From Bacillota bacterium (GTDB taxonomy: Bacteria; Bacillota; Clostridia; Oscillospirales; Ruminococcaceae): 15,775 bases of DNA. The notes below the pieces were generated by a model. The model saw only the letters and a list, made by a program, of their open reading frames with translations, made no database searches and was not told the origin of the DNA. The DNA lies in contig JAEWZG010000012.1 in assembly GCA_023395435.1 (NCBI GenBank), positions 1 to 15,775 on the forward strand, read 5' to 3'. Positions 5,193 to 13,132 of this stretch are shown here, piece after piece. The translations under genes and the position numbers were made by a program. The stretch's first letter is position 1. Each line of letters opens with the position of its first letter.

Positions 5193-7586
5193 TTAACCTC
5201 TTAATTCTACTCCGATTTCTGACAAAACTTTCAGAACTTTTCTTACTGCATTGTCAGCCTGTTCATCTGTTAGTGTTGCATCTGGCGAACGTAAAATCAG
5301 TGAATAAGAAATACTCTTCTTACCCTCTTCAATTTGTTTACCCTGATATACATCAAACAATTTAACATCTTCAAGAATTTTTCCGCAGCCTTTTTTAATT
5401 ACCTTTTCAATTTCACTAACAGGAAGCTTTTCATCACAGATAAGACTTAAATCTCTTGATGTAGCTGGAAATTTTGGCAATGGCTTATATTGTGCTTCAT
5501 CATCAACAAGATTAAACGCTTCAGGAATATTTAACTTTCCGACATAAGCTCGTGTACCAATTTCGTAATTTTTAAGAACAGTTGGATGAACTTCACCAAA
5601 ATGACCTAAAACCTGACTGTCCTTAATGATTATTGCTTTTCTTCCTGGGTGGAAGCAGTTAAGTTCAGGTACTAACTCATCATCAGTAAAATTAATGATT
5701 TCATAATCCGAAATTCTTAAAGTTCTCAACGCTTCAACGATTGCACCTTTTATTGTATAGAAGTCATAGTCATTACCATATCCACCAATAATAAGTCTTT
5801 CAGGTTCGTTAGGTAGCTTATCCTCTTCTGTTTTAATATATTCATTTGCAATTTCAAATAGACGTGCATAAGCATTTCTATTATTATAATTTCTTGAGAG
5901 AATTTCAAGCATTGAAGGAATCGCTGTTGTTCTCATAACGCTTGTATCTTCGCCAAGTGGATTCATAATTGTAATAGCATCACGAAGCTTGCTATCCTTT
6001 GGCAAATTCATCTTATCGAAGTGCTTTGGTGTTGTGAATGAATATGTCAGAATCTGATTGTAACCAAGTGATACAAAAATTTTTTCGAATAGATTTTCAA
6101 ATTTTTGCTCTGGTGTTAGTTTTGCCTCAGCAACGCCTTTGAAAAGCGTTGACGGAATATTATTATAACCAAATATTCTTGCAACTTCCTCGGCAATATC
6201 TGCCTTGCATTCAATATCAATTCTGTAGCTTGGAACGGTAATTTTTCCGTCTTTAACCGTAAAGCCAAGGCGATCAAGGTATTTAATCTGATCTGATTCT
6301 GGAATATCTGTTCCAAGTAAAGTATTGTTCCACTTATAATCAAAATCAACTGTTTTGGGTGTATTATACGAATTATCAATATCGATAAAATTGCCAACAA
6401 TTTCACCACAACCAAGCATTTCAACAAGCTCTAAAGCTCTCTTTAATGCTATCATACAGTTTGCTGGGTCAAGTCCTTTTTCAAAACGTGCTGAAGCGTC
6501 AGTTCTCATCCCAAGCTTTTTAGCAGTTTTTCTGACACTTGCACCATTAAAGCAAGCAGCCTCAAATACAACCGTTGTTGTATCATCCATTATTCCTGAA
6601 TATTCGCCACCCATAACTCCAGCAACAGCAACAGGCTTTTTGCCGTCAGCAATAACAAGCATTTCTTCAGAAAGCTCTCTCTCAATGCCATCGAGAGTCA
6701 TAATCTTTTCGCCTTGCTTTGCATTTCTTACAACGATTTTATTATTTTCAACATACTTAAGGTCAAATGCGTGCATAGGATGACCATATTCGAGCATTAC
6801 ATAATTTGTTATGTCAACAAAATTATTGATAGGACGAACACCGCTAGCACGGAGTCTTTCGCGCATCCAACGTGGTGAAGCCTCAATTTTTACGTTTTTC
6901 ACAACGCCAGCAATATATCTTGGGCAAAGCTTTGTGTTATCAACATTTATTGAAATATAATCTGAAACACTTTCTGAATTTGATTTAAATTCAGGCTCTT
7001 TAATATTTAGTGGCTTGTCAAATGTTGCGTGAGCTTCTCTTGCAAGTCCCACTACTGAAAGACAATCAGGGCGGTTTGATGTGATTTCAAATTCAACGCT
7101 TGTGTCATTTATTCCGACAGCAGTATGAATATCCTCACCGATCTTGCAGTCTTCTTCAATTATGAAAATTCCGTCTGGAATTGCATATGGGAAGTCATGA
7201 GTTGTTAGATTAAGTTCACTAAGTGAACAAAGCATACCGTTGCTTTCAACGCCACGGAGCTTTCCTTTTTTAATTTTTACACCGTTTGGAAGTGAGGAAC
7301 CATCAAGTGCAACTGGAACCAAAGCACCTGCAAAAACATTGCTTGCACCGGTTACAATCTGGATTGGAGCGTCCTTTCCAACATCAACCTGACACACAAC
7401 AAGATGGTCAGAATCCGGGTGTGGTACAACCTCAAGGATTTTTCCAACAACAACATTAGTGATTTCTTCGCCTTCAACCTCGTATCCTTCAACCTTTGAA
7501 CCTGACATTGTCATTCCTGATACGAATTCTTTTATAGTACAGTCGACATCAATATAATCTGCCAACCATTTCATCGATAAATTCAT
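5193..7586 (-). CDS. pheT: Phenylalanine-tRNA ligase beta subunit
   Basis: PheT pairs with PheS as an alpha2beta2 enzyme that charges tRNA-Phe; the beta chain supplies tRNA binding and editing of mis-charged Tyr-tRNA. The 797-residue length is normal. Visible parts: a tRNA-binding EMAP-like domain near 40-155 (GKILEVVPHPDSDHL), the B3/B4 editing region near 210-390 (RPINNFVDITNYVMLEYGHP), a B5 domain near 410-480, a catalytic-like core near 490-690, and a ferredoxin-fold anticodon-binding domain from about 700 (FPATSRDLSLI) to the end. AGGAGG lies 8 bases before the ATG; a second Met at codon 5 is less well placed. It follows pheS by 54 bases on the same transcript, and no strong terminator follows it. 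Confidence 0.98.
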   Translation of the reverse strand: MNLSMKWLADYIDVDCTIKEFVSGMTMSGSKVEGYEVEGEEITNVVVGKILEVVPHPDSDHLVVCQVDVGKDAPIQIVTGASNVFAGALVPVALDGSSLPNGVKIKKGKLRGVESNGMLCSLSELNLTTHDFPYAIPDGIFIIEEDCKIGEDIHTAVGINDTSVEFEITSNRPDCLSVVGLAREAHATFDKPLNIKEPEFKSNSESVSDYISINVDNTKLCPRYIAGVVKNVKIEASPRWMRERLRASGVRPINNFVDITNYVMLEYGHPMHAFDLKYVENNKIVVRNAKQGEKIMTLDGIERELSEEMLVIADGKKPVAVAGVMGGEYSGIMDDTTTVVFEAACFNGASVRKTAKKLGMRTDASARFEKGLDPANCMIALKRALELVEMLGCGEIVGNFIDIDNSYNTPKTVDFDYKWNNTLLGTDIPESDQIKYLDRLGFTVKDGKITVPSYRIDIECKADIAEEVARIFGYNNIPSTLFKGVAEAKLTPEQKFENLFEKIFVSLGYNQILTYSFTTPKHFDKMNLPKDSKLRDAITIMNPLGEDTSVMRTTAIPSMLEILSRNYNNRNAYARLFEIANEYIKTEEDKLPNEPERLIIGGYGNDYDFYTIKGAIVEALRTLRISDYEIINFTDDELVPELNCFHPGRKAIIIKDSQVLGHFGEVHPTVLKNYEIGTRAYVGKLNIPEAFNLVDDEAQYKPLPKFPATSRDLSLICDEKLPVSEIEKVIKKGCGKILEDVKLFDVYQGKQIEEGKKSISYSLILRSPDATLTDEQADNAVRKVLKVLSEIGVELRG

Positions 7587-7640
7587 TACAATTTCCTCCT
7601 ATACAAATAGTAATAATCGCTTATTAAAATACTTCTTGGC

Positions 7641-8660
7641 TTAGAATTGATTCAAAAATCTTAAATCATTTTCAAAAAGCAATCTCATATCAGTTATGCC
7701 ATATCTTCTCATTACTATTCTTTCAAGACCAAGACCAAATGCAAAGCCTGAATATACATCAGGGTCAATTCCACAGTTTGCGAGAACCTTTGGATGAACC
7801 ATACCAGCGCCAAGAAGCTCAATATATCCTTCGCCCTTACATATTCTGCAGCCTTCACCGTGACAGTTAAAGCACATTACATCAACCTCGGCAGAAGGCT
7901 CTGTAAATGGGAAGTGGTGTGGTCTGAGTCGGATTTTTGCTTCCTCACCATAAAGACGCTTCATTAAAAGCTCGAGTGTTCCTTTTAAGTCAGCCATCGT
8001 TATGCCCTTATCAACAACCAAGCCCTCAATCTGATGGAAAAGCGGTGAGTGAGTTGCATCAACAGCATCAGAACGGAAAACACGGCCTGGACAGATAATT
8101 CTGATTGGTGGCTTTTGTTTTTCCATAACTCTTACCTGAACAGGTGAAGTTTGTGGTCTTAATGCAACTTTATCGGATATATAAAATGTATCCTGTAAAT
8201 CTCTTGCTGGGTGATCTGGTGGAAGATTCAAAGCATCGAAATTATAATAATTATATTCAACCTCTGGACCTTCAGCTATATCAAATCCCATGCCAAGGAA
8301 TATATCTTTAACTTCATTTAAAACAGTATTTAAAGGATGGAGCTTTCCGATTGTTTCGGTCTTTCCAGGAAGAGTAACATCAATTGACTCATTTTCAAGT
8401 GCATTTTCAAGTTCTTTGGCTTTCAATTCCTCACTTTTTATAGCAATTGCATTTTCAATGTCAGCTCTGACTTTGTTTGCAAGCTGTCCCATAAGTGGAC
8501 GTTCCTCGGCGGACAGTCCACCCATTTGTTTTAATATTGCAGTTAGCTCACCTTTCTTACCTAAAAACCTTACTCTAAGATTTTCAAGTGTTGTCATGTC
8601 ATTGCTGGATGACAGCTCTGCTATTGCGGATTCTTCAATTTTTAAAAGTTGTTCTTTCAT
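7641..8660 (-). CDS. pheS: Phenylalanine-tRNA ligase alpha subunit
   Basis: PheS is the class II catalytic chain that forms Phe-AMP and transfers Phe to tRNA-Phe. At 339 residues it is standard length. Residues 1-90 form the tRNA-contacting coiled-coil arm. Motif 2 is visible as FRSD (195-198) with FHQIEG (208-213), and motif 3 as GLGLER (309-314). Four cysteines (263, 266, 271, 274; pattern CxxC x4 CxxC) precede LLGAGMVHP, as in many bacterial PheS proteins. The small pocket residue Ala307 in GFAFGLGLER is the usual wild-type state. A GAGGTG site precedes the ATG. The upstream EFR1 gene ends 16 bases before the start, so the two are certainly co-transcribed. Confidence 0.98.
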   Translation of the reverse strand: MKEQLLKIEESAIAELSSSNDMTTLENLRVRFLGKKGELTAILKQMGGLSAEERPLMGQLANKVRADIENAIAIKSEELKAKELENALENESIDVTLPGKTETIGKLHPLNTVLNEVKDIFLGMGFDIAEGPEVEYNYYNFDALNLPPDHPARDLQDTFYISDKVALRPQTSPVQVRVMEKQKPPIRIICPGRVFRSDAVDATHSPLFHQIEGLVVDKGITMADLKGTLELLMKRLYGEEAKIRLRPHHFPFTEPSAEVDVMCFNCHGEGCRICKGEGYIELLGAGMVHPKVLANCGIDPDVYSGFAFGLGLERIVMRRYGITDMRLLFENDLRFLNQF

Positions 8661-8676
8661 TTATTTCACCTCATAA

Positions 8677-9435
8677 TTATTGTTGAGAATTAAAATTCAT
8701 AAGCTCCTGAAGTTTAACATTTGGATTAAGATAACGTTGTTTACCTTCAGTTTTTCCATTCCAATTTATTGCCTGACTAGGACAAGCGTGGATACATCCA
8801 AGACAATGCTCACACTTGTTCACAAATGATGGCTTTCCGTCAATTATTTTTATATTTTTCACCAGACAAACTTTCTCGCATATTCCACATCCTGTACAAT
8901 TATCTGAAACCGTAAATTTACTGTTACATCCAGGTTTATTTGCAGGAAAAAACGATTGCACAATACGATGTATAAAAAAAGGAAAAGGAGAAAAATTTTG
9001 CTTTTGTGATTTTATATTGCTTATTGCCAAATCAATTTGTCTATCTGCTTTATTAAAAATATATTCTGTATTATTTACCTTAAAGTTAAGGATATAGTTC
9101 TCAACAGATTTTATCTTCATACCATATGAAAGCTTTAAACCTTTCTTTTTCAGCATATTCTTGACGATTCCATGTATGCCCATTATTGTTGAGCCATATG
9201 TTATTATAGCAAAAATATATGCGTTTTTATTGGTTATCTCCAAATTATTGATGAACTCCTCAACTCTTAACGGAAGTCCCCAATAATAACATGGAAAAAC
9301 AAATCCGATGCAATCATCTTCAGTTTTTGTTATCTGTGATGTCATTGGTTTTACATCTGCACCTATTTCCTGTGAAATTTTCTTTGCGACATAAAGACTG
9401 TTCCCTGTTGAAGAATAGCAAAATATTGTTGCCAT
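8677..9435 (-). CDS. EFR1-type flavodoxin-ferredoxin fusion protein
   Basis: This is a predicted cytosolic electron-transfer protein of 252 residues. The N-terminal flavodoxin-like domain opens MATIFCYSSTGNSLYVAKK, whose STGNS loop is the FMN phosphate-binding motif. The C-terminal part carries two [4Fe-4S] ferredoxin motifs: cysteines 180, 183, 186, 190 and 208, 211, 214, 218, both CxxCxxCxxxC. This layout matches proteins annotated as EFR1 family ferrodoxin; partner and substrate are unknown. The frame is open back to 9516, but that would run through the T-box terminator. The ATG at 9435 has AAGGGAG 9 bases upstream and gives the correct flavodoxin start. It is first in the operon with pheS and pheT and lies directly behind the T-box leader, so Phe-tRNA starvation should induce it. 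Confidence 0.92.
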   Translation of the reverse strand: MATIFCYSSTGNSLYVAKKISQEIGADVKPMTSQITKTEDDCIGFVFPCYYWGLPLRVEEFINNLEITNKNAYIFAIITYGSTIMGIHGIVKNMLKKKGLKLSYGMKIKSVENYILNFKVNNTEYIFNKADRQIDLAISNIKSQKQNFSPFPFFIHRIVQSFFPANKPGCNSKFTVSDNCTGCGICEKVCLVKNIKIIDGKPSFVNKCEHCLGCIHACPSQAINWNGKTEGKQRYLNPNVKLQELMNFNSQQ

Positions 9436-9444
9436 TAATCGTAT

Positions 9445-9451
9445 CTCCCTT
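9445..9451 (-). promoter_or_regulatory. Ribosome binding site fixing the start of the EFR1 gene
   Basis: AAGGGAG on the minus strand lies 9 bases before the ATG at 9435 and just beyond the T-box terminator, so translation starts only on read-through transcripts. Confidence 0.75.
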
Positions 9452-9464
9452 ATATTAATAACAT

Positions 9465-9493
9465 AAAAAGTCTTGCCCCATAAGGGACAAGAC
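9465..9493 (-). terminator. Regulated terminator of the T-box leader
   Basis: The minus-strand arms GTCTTGTCCC and GGGGCAAGAC pair over 10 bp with one wobble, a 4-base loop and TTTTT. It is the off-state structure of the riboswitch and would also stop read-through from ktrB. Confidence 0.88.
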
Positions 9494-9726
9494 AATAAAG
9501 CTTGCTTATAAACCACCCATTATACCAAAAGCGACGTTACAAATTAATAACGGTTACTTTCTTGTCCTTAACGCAGACTTAACGTTTTTACTTACAAATT
9601 TTAATTATCTTCGGCAAAACCACTCGTGAGTGAACTTCATTATTTTTCTGCTTAAGGAAGCTTTCAGCCTTCAGGCTCCCATTCTCTAATAAGCATCTGA
9701 TAACTACTCTCTCAGTCATCGTGTTT
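9465..9726 (-). ncRNA. T-box riboswitch leader, tRNA-Phe type
   Basis: This is a cis-acting leader that reads tRNA charging and controls early termination. On the minus strand it has, in order: a stem I start with GAGAGTAG (AGTA half of the specifier loop), a distal hairpin near GAGCCTGAAGGCTGAAAGC, the specifier strand GAAG-TTC-ACTC with UUC at 9634-9632 (Phe), and two GTTAAG repeats typical of the stem II region. Next come the T-box core GGGTGGT within 9504-9520, and a terminator hairpin (9493-9484 with 9479-9470, one G-U pair, TTAT loop) followed by five T. UGGU in the core fits a tRNA ending ACCA, as tRNA-Phe does. The GGG of the core can pair with the CCC of the terminator arm to form the antiterminator. 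It fills most of the 352-base gap between ktrB and the EFR1 gene. Confidence 0.9.
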
Positions 9727-9732
9727 AAAAAC

Positions 9733-9761
9733 AGTATATCATATTAAAATTAGTTTTGCAA
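9733..9761 (-). promoter_or_regulatory. Promoter of the T-box / EFR1-pheS-pheT operon
   Basis: Minus strand: TTGCAA (9761-9756), 17-bp spacer, TATACT (9738-9733), with TG one base before the -10 (extended -10). The predicted start near 9726 places the T-box stem I immediately downstream. Confidence 0.7.
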
Positions 9762-9787
9762 GCAGAATAAAAATTTATTCATTAAAT

Positions 9788-11155
9788 TTATCCTACAAGA
9801 ATTTTACCTTCAGGGTAAACCTGCTTCTTTGATTTATCCTCACCCTTAATCATTAGGAAAAGTACAACAGCAATCGGACCGACTCGACCTATAAACATCA
9901 TTATTATCAGAATAATTTCTGAGAAGAGATTCGTAACAGAAGTTATTCCCACCGACAATCCAACTGTTGCAAATGCAGAAACGACTTCAAAGAGTGTATC
10001 GAGTCCTGTTACTGTTGTATTCTGTTTTAATGAATAGAATATTGATAATGTTGCAAGAAATATTGCTGTTAATGAAAGCATTGTAATTGTTAGTGCCTTA
10101 TAAACAGTTGACTTATCAACTTTTCTGCCAAGAATTGTAGTATCTTCTTTATTCCTTAATACGCTGACAACTGTCATAAATATTACAGCAAAGGTTGTGA
10201 CTTTTATACCACCACCGGTTGAACCTGGAGCCGCGCCTATATACATAAGTATAATTGAAAATACTTTTGATACTGGATCAAGACTGGCATTATCCAATGA
10301 GTTAAATCCAGCAGTTCTGCAACTGATAGACTGGAACATCGAATTCATCAGCTTATCGCCAAAACTCATATTTGCCAATGTAAGTGGATTATCCCACTCA
10401 ACTGTCAGGAATGCTATTGTTCCTGATGCAATCAGAAATGCAGTTACGATTAATACTATCTTTGTATGAAGATAAAGACGCTTAGTCTTTTTAAAGTAAA
10501 GAAGGTCATTCCATACAACAAAGCCAAGTCCACCGCAAACAATTAACATCATTATCGTAATAAGAATAACAGGGTTGCTATTATATCCTACAACACTCGT
10601 AAAAGGCGTATTATCACCAAGAATATCAAAGCCAGCATTGCAAAAAGCAGAAATAGCAATAAAAATTGATTTGAATATTCCTCTTGCTCCATACTCTGGG
10701 ACAAAAACTGTTGATAAAATAATCGCCCCTATTGCCTCAATGGATAATGTAAACTTGATAATGTTCTTAATAAGTATTCTTGCATCATCAAAGCCATCGG
10801 CACTTACTGATTCAGATGCAAGCTGCATTCTTCTTAGTCCAAGTTTTTTTCCTATAATAAAATTGAAGAATGTAACAAACGTAACAAGTCCAAGACCGCC
10901 AACCTGAATCATCAGTAGAATTATAATCTGACCGAATGTTGTCCAATGCTGGAAGGTATCATATATAACAAGCCCAGTAACACAAGTCGCTGATGTTGCC
11001 GTAAACAAAGCATGATTAACTGGAGTGAAATTACCATCTTTTGCTGAAATAGGAAGTGACAAAAGCAAAGTACCAGTAAGTATAACAAGAATAAAACTAA
11101 TTGCAATTATTCTCGTAGGGTTAAGTGACCTACTCTTTTTTTGTAACACAGGCAT
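9788..11155 (-). CDS. ktrB: KtrB/TrkH-family potassium uptake membrane subunit
   Basis: KtrB is the ion-conducting subunit of a Na+-dependent K+ uptake system. The 455-residue protein has the four repeated membrane-pore-membrane units. The selectivity-filter segments are visible as TCVTGL (57-62), CNAGFD (172-177), CRTAGFN (279-285) and FATVGLS (395-401), with the conserved glycine in each. GAAPGSTGGGIK (307-318) matches the intramembrane gate loop in the third unit. An AGAGGA site lies about 10 bases before the ATG. The cytosolic RCK partner KtrA, often encoded next door, is not adjacent; the downstream neighbour is the T-box operon and the upstream neighbour is divergent. The length and filters fit KtrB better than the longer Gram-negative TrkH. 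Confidence 0.93.
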   Translation of the reverse strand: MPVLQKKSRSLNPTRIIAISFILVILTGTLLLSLPISAKDGNFTPVNHALFTATSATCVTGLVIYDTFQHWTTFGQIIILLMIQVGGLGLVTFVTFFNFIIGKKLGLRRMQLASESVSADGFDDARILIKNIIKFTLSIEAIGAIILSTVFVPEYGARGIFKSIFIAISAFCNAGFDILGDNTPFTSVVGYNSNPVILITIMMLIVCGGLGFVVWNDLLYFKKTKRLYLHTKIVLIVTAFLIASGTIAFLTVEWDNPLTLANMSFGDKLMNSMFQSISCRTAGFNSLDNASLDPVSKVFSIILMYIGAAPGSTGGGIKVTTFAVIFMTVVSVLRNKEDTTILGRKVDKSTVYKALTITMLSLTAIFLATLSIFYSLKQNTTVTGLDTLFEVVSAFATVGLSVGITSVTNLFSEIILIIMMFIGRVGPIAVVLFLMIKGEDKSKKQVYPEGKILVG

Positions 11156-11194
11156 AAAATATCTATCCTCTTTATTTTTTATGTTAATTATAAA

Positions 11195-11222
11195 ATTATA
11201 TCATATATAAAATAAATTGCAA
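11195..11222 (-). promoter_or_regulatory. Promoter of ktrB
   Basis: Minus strand: TTGCAA (11222-11217), 16-bp spacer, TATAAT (11200-11195), with an upstream TG forming an extended -10. It closely resembles the T-box operon promoter. Confidence 0.65.
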
Positions 11223-11337
11223 GACTATTGAAATATTCATGTTAATTTCTCAATCTCAACGATATTCCTTTTGTACGTCATGCTTATCAATTATTATATT
11301 TGTATTTATCCTAAATATATTAAACTCAATTATTTTA

Positions 11338-11366
11338 TTGTAATCACAATGCACTTGTGTTATATT
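11338..11366 (+). promoter_or_regulatory. Probable promoter of the acyl-CoA thioesterase gene
   Basis: TTGTAA (11338-11343), 17-bp spacer, TATATT (11361-11366) with TG one base upstream of the -10. A second TATAAT at 11372-11377 lacks a good -35, so the exact start is uncertain. The rest of 11223-11337 shows nothing I can name. Confidence 0.5.
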
Positions 11367-11403
11367 AATAATATAATTTATTCTTATATTTTAAGGAGTT
11401 ATT

Positions 11404-11883
11404 ATGAAAGAACTAAAACCCAAAAGAGTATCCGATTCAATGACCGAGCACGTTGAGATACTTATGCCTGGTCATATAAATGGTTATAAAAGATTATTCG
11501 GCGGACAGCTTATGGAATGGATAGACATTGTTGCTGCTGTTGTCGCAAGACGACATTCAAACTGCAATGTTACCACAGCTTCTGTTGATAACCTTCAGTT
11601 CAAGGCACCAGCTTATGCAAACAGCACGCTTGTTTTAAAAGGTAAAATAACCTACGTTGGAACAAGCTCTATGGAAATTAAGGTTGACACTTTTGTTGAA
11701 GCCCTTGATGGAACACAGAAGGTAATAAACCATGCATATCTTGTACTTGTTGCACTTGATGAAAATGATAATCCTGCTAAAGTACCGCCACTTCTGATTG
11801 AAACTGATGATGAAAAAGCGGAGTGGGAAGCTGGTGTAAAACGACATAATCTTAGAAAACAGAGGCGTGCTGAAGACTATTAA
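11404..11883 (+). CDS. Acyl-CoA thioesterase, hotdog fold (YkhA/YciA-like)
   Basis: This enzyme is predicted to hydrolyse acyl-CoA to free acid and CoA in the cytosol; the chain-length preference cannot be read from sequence. The 159-residue single-hotdog protein has the signature HINGYKRLFGGQLMEWID (24-41), with Asp41 in the family's conserved acidic position at the start of the central helix. VTTASVDNLQFKAPA (56-70) and the central strand region follow. The C-terminus is charged (KRHNLRKQRRAEDY). AAGGAG lies 6 bases before the ATG. It is divergent from ktrB, and a separate promoter precedes the next gene, so it is probably monocistronic. No clear terminator was seen after it. Confidence 0.88.
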   Translation: MKELKPKRVSDSMTEHVEILMPGHINGYKRLFGGQLMEWIDIVAAVVARRHSNCNVTTASVDNLQFKAPAYANSTLVLKGKITYVGTSSMEIKVDTFVEALDGTQKVINHAYLVLVALDENDNPAKVPPLLIETDDEKAEWEAGVKRHNLRKQRRAEDY

Positions 11884-11901
11884 AAAATGTTAACATAAGT
11901 A

Positions 11902-11930
11902 TGGACTTTTTGGCTTTTTTAAGTTATAAT
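11902..11930 (+). promoter_or_regulatory. Probable promoter of the foldase-like lipoprotein
   Basis: TGGACT (11902-11907), 17-bp spacer, perfect TATAAT (11925-11930). The -35 matches consensus at four of six positions. It lies in the 92-base gap after the thioesterase gene. Confidence 0.55.
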
Positions 11931-11975
11931 AGTAAAGTTAAATATTATATTTACTCATAAGGAGGATATTATAGG

Positions 11976-13091
11976 ATGTCTATAAAAACCAGAATACTTG
12001 CTGGCATTTCTGCATTGGCTATGGTTGTTTCATTATCTGCCTGTTCCAATACAGATACAACCTGGGCTAATAAGGTTGATGGAAACAAAATAAATGCCGG
12101 TGTTTATATTTTTTATACTATTCAAGGATATAACGATGCTACAGATAAGCTATCAGAGGATAGTTCTGTTACTAAAAAGAACATAATGTCAAAGAAAATT
12201 GACGACAAGAAGGTTCCTGAATATATTGAAGAATATGCAACCAACAAATGTAAGGAAATGATTGGCGTCGATCATAAATTCAAGGAACTTGGTCTTGAAC
12301 TTTCATCAAAGGATTATAAAACTATTAAGCTTGCAACAGACAATGCATGGGAATCATCCGGTGATGAATATGAAAAAAACGGTATCAGTAAGGACTCAAT
12401 TGAAAAAATTTTTACAACAAATCAGAAGCTCGAATTAATATTCAACAAATATTACGAAAAGGGCGGACTTGAAGAAGTCAAACAGGAAGATATCAATAAA
12501 GAAATCAACAAGAATTATGCAAGAGTAAAGCTTCTTCCTTTAATACTTAAAAAAGACGACGGATCAGAGCTTGACACCGCTGGCAAAGAGGAAGTCAAGA
12601 AGAAGGCTGAAGAATACATCAAAAAGGTTAAAGCTGGCGAAAACTTCGATAAGCTAATTAATGAATATTATGAAAACAGATATAATGCATCAACAGGAAT
12701 ACCACAGTCTTCATCAGATACTGACAAAGAAAAGGATCCTTACGAAAATGAACAGATAGTATATGATGGTGTGCAGTACGTTGATCCAGTTGGTGTAACA
12801 GATATGATTAAGCAGGAAAAATATAATGAACCTATTATGGTAATAACAACAACATACATTTATGTATACGTTAAGCTTGATATAACACAACGTGATGATT
12901 TTATGAAAGAGGCCAGAAATAATACTCTTAAATCACTTAAGAACGATGATTTTGGAAAGATGTCAGCAACATGGGGTAGCGACCTCAATGTAATAAAAAA
13001 CACCGATTCTTATGACAGATACTCACCTGAAAAGGTTATAAAGAAAATGCAGAAGAATCAGAAAAGCACAAGCAGTAGCTCAGAAGCATAA
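11976..13091 (+). CDS. Lipoprotein resembling a PrsA/SurA foldase with a degenerate parvulin region
   Basis: This is a predicted surface lipoprotein of 371 residues: signal peptide with lipobox LSAC (20-23), then a helical N-terminal part (about 30-180) of the SurA/PrsA chaperone type, starting WANKVDGNKINAGVYIFY. At the place where a parvulin PPIase domain would sit (about 180-300), YARVKLLPLILKK and AGENFDKLINEY resemble the parvulin pattern. The usual catalytic histidines and the GG-containing core are not visible, so isomerase activity is doubtful. The C-terminal tail is basic and then serine-rich (KSTSSSSEA). AAGGAGG lies 10 bases before the ATG. It is monocistronic with its own promoter and terminator. 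The foldase or secretion-chaperone role is inferred from weak similarity; a structural or binding lipoprotein is the alternative. Confidence 0.85.
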   Translation: MSIKTRILAGISALAMVVSLSACSNTDTTWANKVDGNKINAGVYIFYTIQGYNDATDKLSEDSSVTKKNIMSKKIDDKKVPEYIEEYATNKCKEMIGVDHKFKELGLELSSKDYKTIKLATDNAWESSGDEYEKNGISKDSIEKIFTTNQKLELIFNKYYEKGGLEEVKQEDINKEINKNYARVKLLPLILKKDDGSELDTAGKEEVKKKAEEYIKKVKAGENFDKLINEYYENRYNASTGIPQSSSDTDKEKDPYENEQIVYDGVQYVDPVGVTDMIKQEKYNEPIMVITTTYIYVYVKLDITQRDDFMKEARNNTLKSLKNDDFGKMSATWGSDLNVIKNTDSYDRYSPEKVIKKMQKNQKSTSSSSEA

Positions 13092-13097
13092 AAAATC

Positions 13098-13126
13098 AAG
13101 CTCCCTTTTTATAGGGAGCTTTTTTA
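13098..13126 (+). terminator. Terminator after the foldase-like lipoprotein
   Basis: A perfect 8-bp stem AAGCTCCC / GGGAGCTT (13098-13105 with 13114-13121) has an 8-base loop and a run of T. Confidence 0.9.
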
Positions 13127-13132
13127 TTGCAT

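Noticed and set aside
6355..6783. 142-codon open frame antisense to pheT
   Set aside because: pheT is unambiguous on the other strand. The antisense frame has no recognisable motif or ribosome site.
8816..9097. 93-codon open frame antisense to the EFR1 gene
   Set aside because: Mirror of the ferredoxin cysteine codons; no start signals.
9436..9516. Extension of the EFR1 reading frame by 27 codons to an upstream start at 9516
   Set aside because: It would translate through the T-box core and terminator hairpin, lacks a ribosome site, and spoils the normal flavodoxin N-terminus. The ATG at 9435 has a good site.
9765..9780. GAATAAA/TTTATTC hairpin as a ktrB terminator
   Set aside because: Only A-T rich pairs with a 2-4 base loop, and no T-run follows on the minus strand. 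ktrB termination remains unseen.
11888..11897. ATGTTAACAT palindrome after the thioesterase gene
   Set aside because: Ten bases, no loop or T-run, and expected by chance in AT-rich DNA.
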